From Bacillota bacterium (GTDB lineage: Bacteria; Bacillota; Bacilli; Alicyclobacillales; Alicyclobacillaceae): a stretch of 7,008 bases of DNA. Where the stretch lies: positions 1 to 7,008 of the forward strand of contig JAKADF010000170.1 of the NCBI GenBank assembly GCA_021820805.1. Reading direction: 5' to 3'. The position numbers and the translations under genes are program-made. The notes under the pieces were generated by a model. It was given only the letters and a program-made list of their open reading frames with translations. It was not told the origin of the DNA and did no database searches. How positions within the stretch are numbered: position 1 is the first letter of the stretch; every line of letters starts with the position of its first letter. This document shows positions 6,911 through 7,008 of this stretch, piece after piece.

Positions 6911-7008
6911 ATAGTGGACCCATGAAACTGGACACCAGATGGAGGGCAGTTAGGTTACACTATAGCTATGAAAAAACAATACACACCCGAATTTAAAGCA
7001 CAAGTTGT
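6911..7008 (+). mobile_element. left end of an IS3-family insertion sequence (partial)
   Basis: A terminal segment beginning near ATAGTGGACCC (6911-6921) and continuing GAAACTGGACACC (6924-6936) has the look of IS3-family ends. It precedes, by about 55 bp, an open frame starting MKKQYTPEFKAQV, the usual N-terminus of an IS3-type OrfA. The exact outer boundary may be off by a few bases. The right end, the target-site duplication and the orfB part lie beyond the window, so whether the copy is intact is unknown. Confidence 0.7.
6968..7008 (+). CDS. IS3-family transposase OrfA, N-terminus only (partial)
   Basis: Thirteen codons are visible from ATG 6968, reading MKKQYTPEFKAQV, before the window ends. 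The Y-x-x-E-F-K pattern at the extreme N-terminus is characteristic of the helix-turn-helix OrfA of IS3-family elements, which binds the terminal repeats and is normally joined to the DDE catalytic OrfB by programmed frameshifting. No strong ribosome site is seen immediately upstream (GGAGGG at 6940-6945 is 22 bases away), in keeping with the weak expression common for transposases. It runs away from mrp, so the two genes diverge. Confidence 0.78.
   Translation, partial: MKKQYTPEFKAQV

Noticed and set aside
6956..6961. TACACT just before the transposase ATG as a -10 box
   Set aside because: No -35 box at suitable spacing is visible (TGGACA at 6929-6934 is about 21 bases away), and the start would fall at or inside the ATG.
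1..7008. CRISPR arrays, tRNA or rRNA genes, toxin-antitoxin or defence systems
   Set aside because: No spaced direct repeats, no cloverleaf or rRNA-like segment, and no matching gene pairs were seen on either strand.

Overview
The window reads as a low- to mid-GC Bacillota (Firmicutes) chromosome. The grounds are strong AGGAGG-type ribosome sites, GTG starts beside ATG, a hydantoinase matching the Bacillus/Geobacillus D-hydantoinase type residue for residue at its metal ligands, and a methylmalonate-semialdehyde dehydrogenase of the B. subtilis IolA type. I cannot name a genus.

Region 1 (1-3960, + strand) is a catabolic operon for the reductive pyrimidine pathway. Dihydropyrimidinase (hydA, 49-1434) opens dihydrouracil/dihydrothymine to N-carbamoyl-beta-amino acids. 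A nitrilase-superfamily beta-ureidopropionase (1477-2367) releases CO2, ammonia and beta-alanine or beta-aminoisobutyrate. After transamination by an enzyme not in the window, an MmsA/IolA-type CoA-acylating dehydrogenase (2497-3960) would convert malonate or methylmalonate semialdehyde to acetyl-CoA or propionyl-CoA. An open frame ending in a TAATG overlap with hydA suggests a further upstream cistron, possibly the dihydropyrimidine dehydrogenase. A GC-rich hairpin lies between the nitrilase and mmsA genes.

Region 2 (3961-5660, + strand) holds two less understood genes: a 69-aa protein with no recognised family, and a roughly 12-helix, His-containing membrane protein that loosely resembles heme-copper-oxidase subunit I/NnrS-like proteins. 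A hairpin followed by a T-rich run lies just before the membrane gene.

Region 3 (5661-6870, - strand) is a convergent Mrp/ApbC-type Fe-S carrier ATPase with an N-terminal MIP18 (DUF59) domain and an intact CxxC. The gap between the convergent genes holds an imperfect GC hairpin and a perfect 18-bp AT-rich palindrome.

Region 4 (about 6911-7008) is the left end of an IS3-family insertion sequence. It lies about 40 bp upstream of the mrp start and is cut off by the window edge just after its orfA begins. I see no new multi-gene system here. The least explained parts are the 69-aa gene, the membrane protein and the leader hairpin between them.
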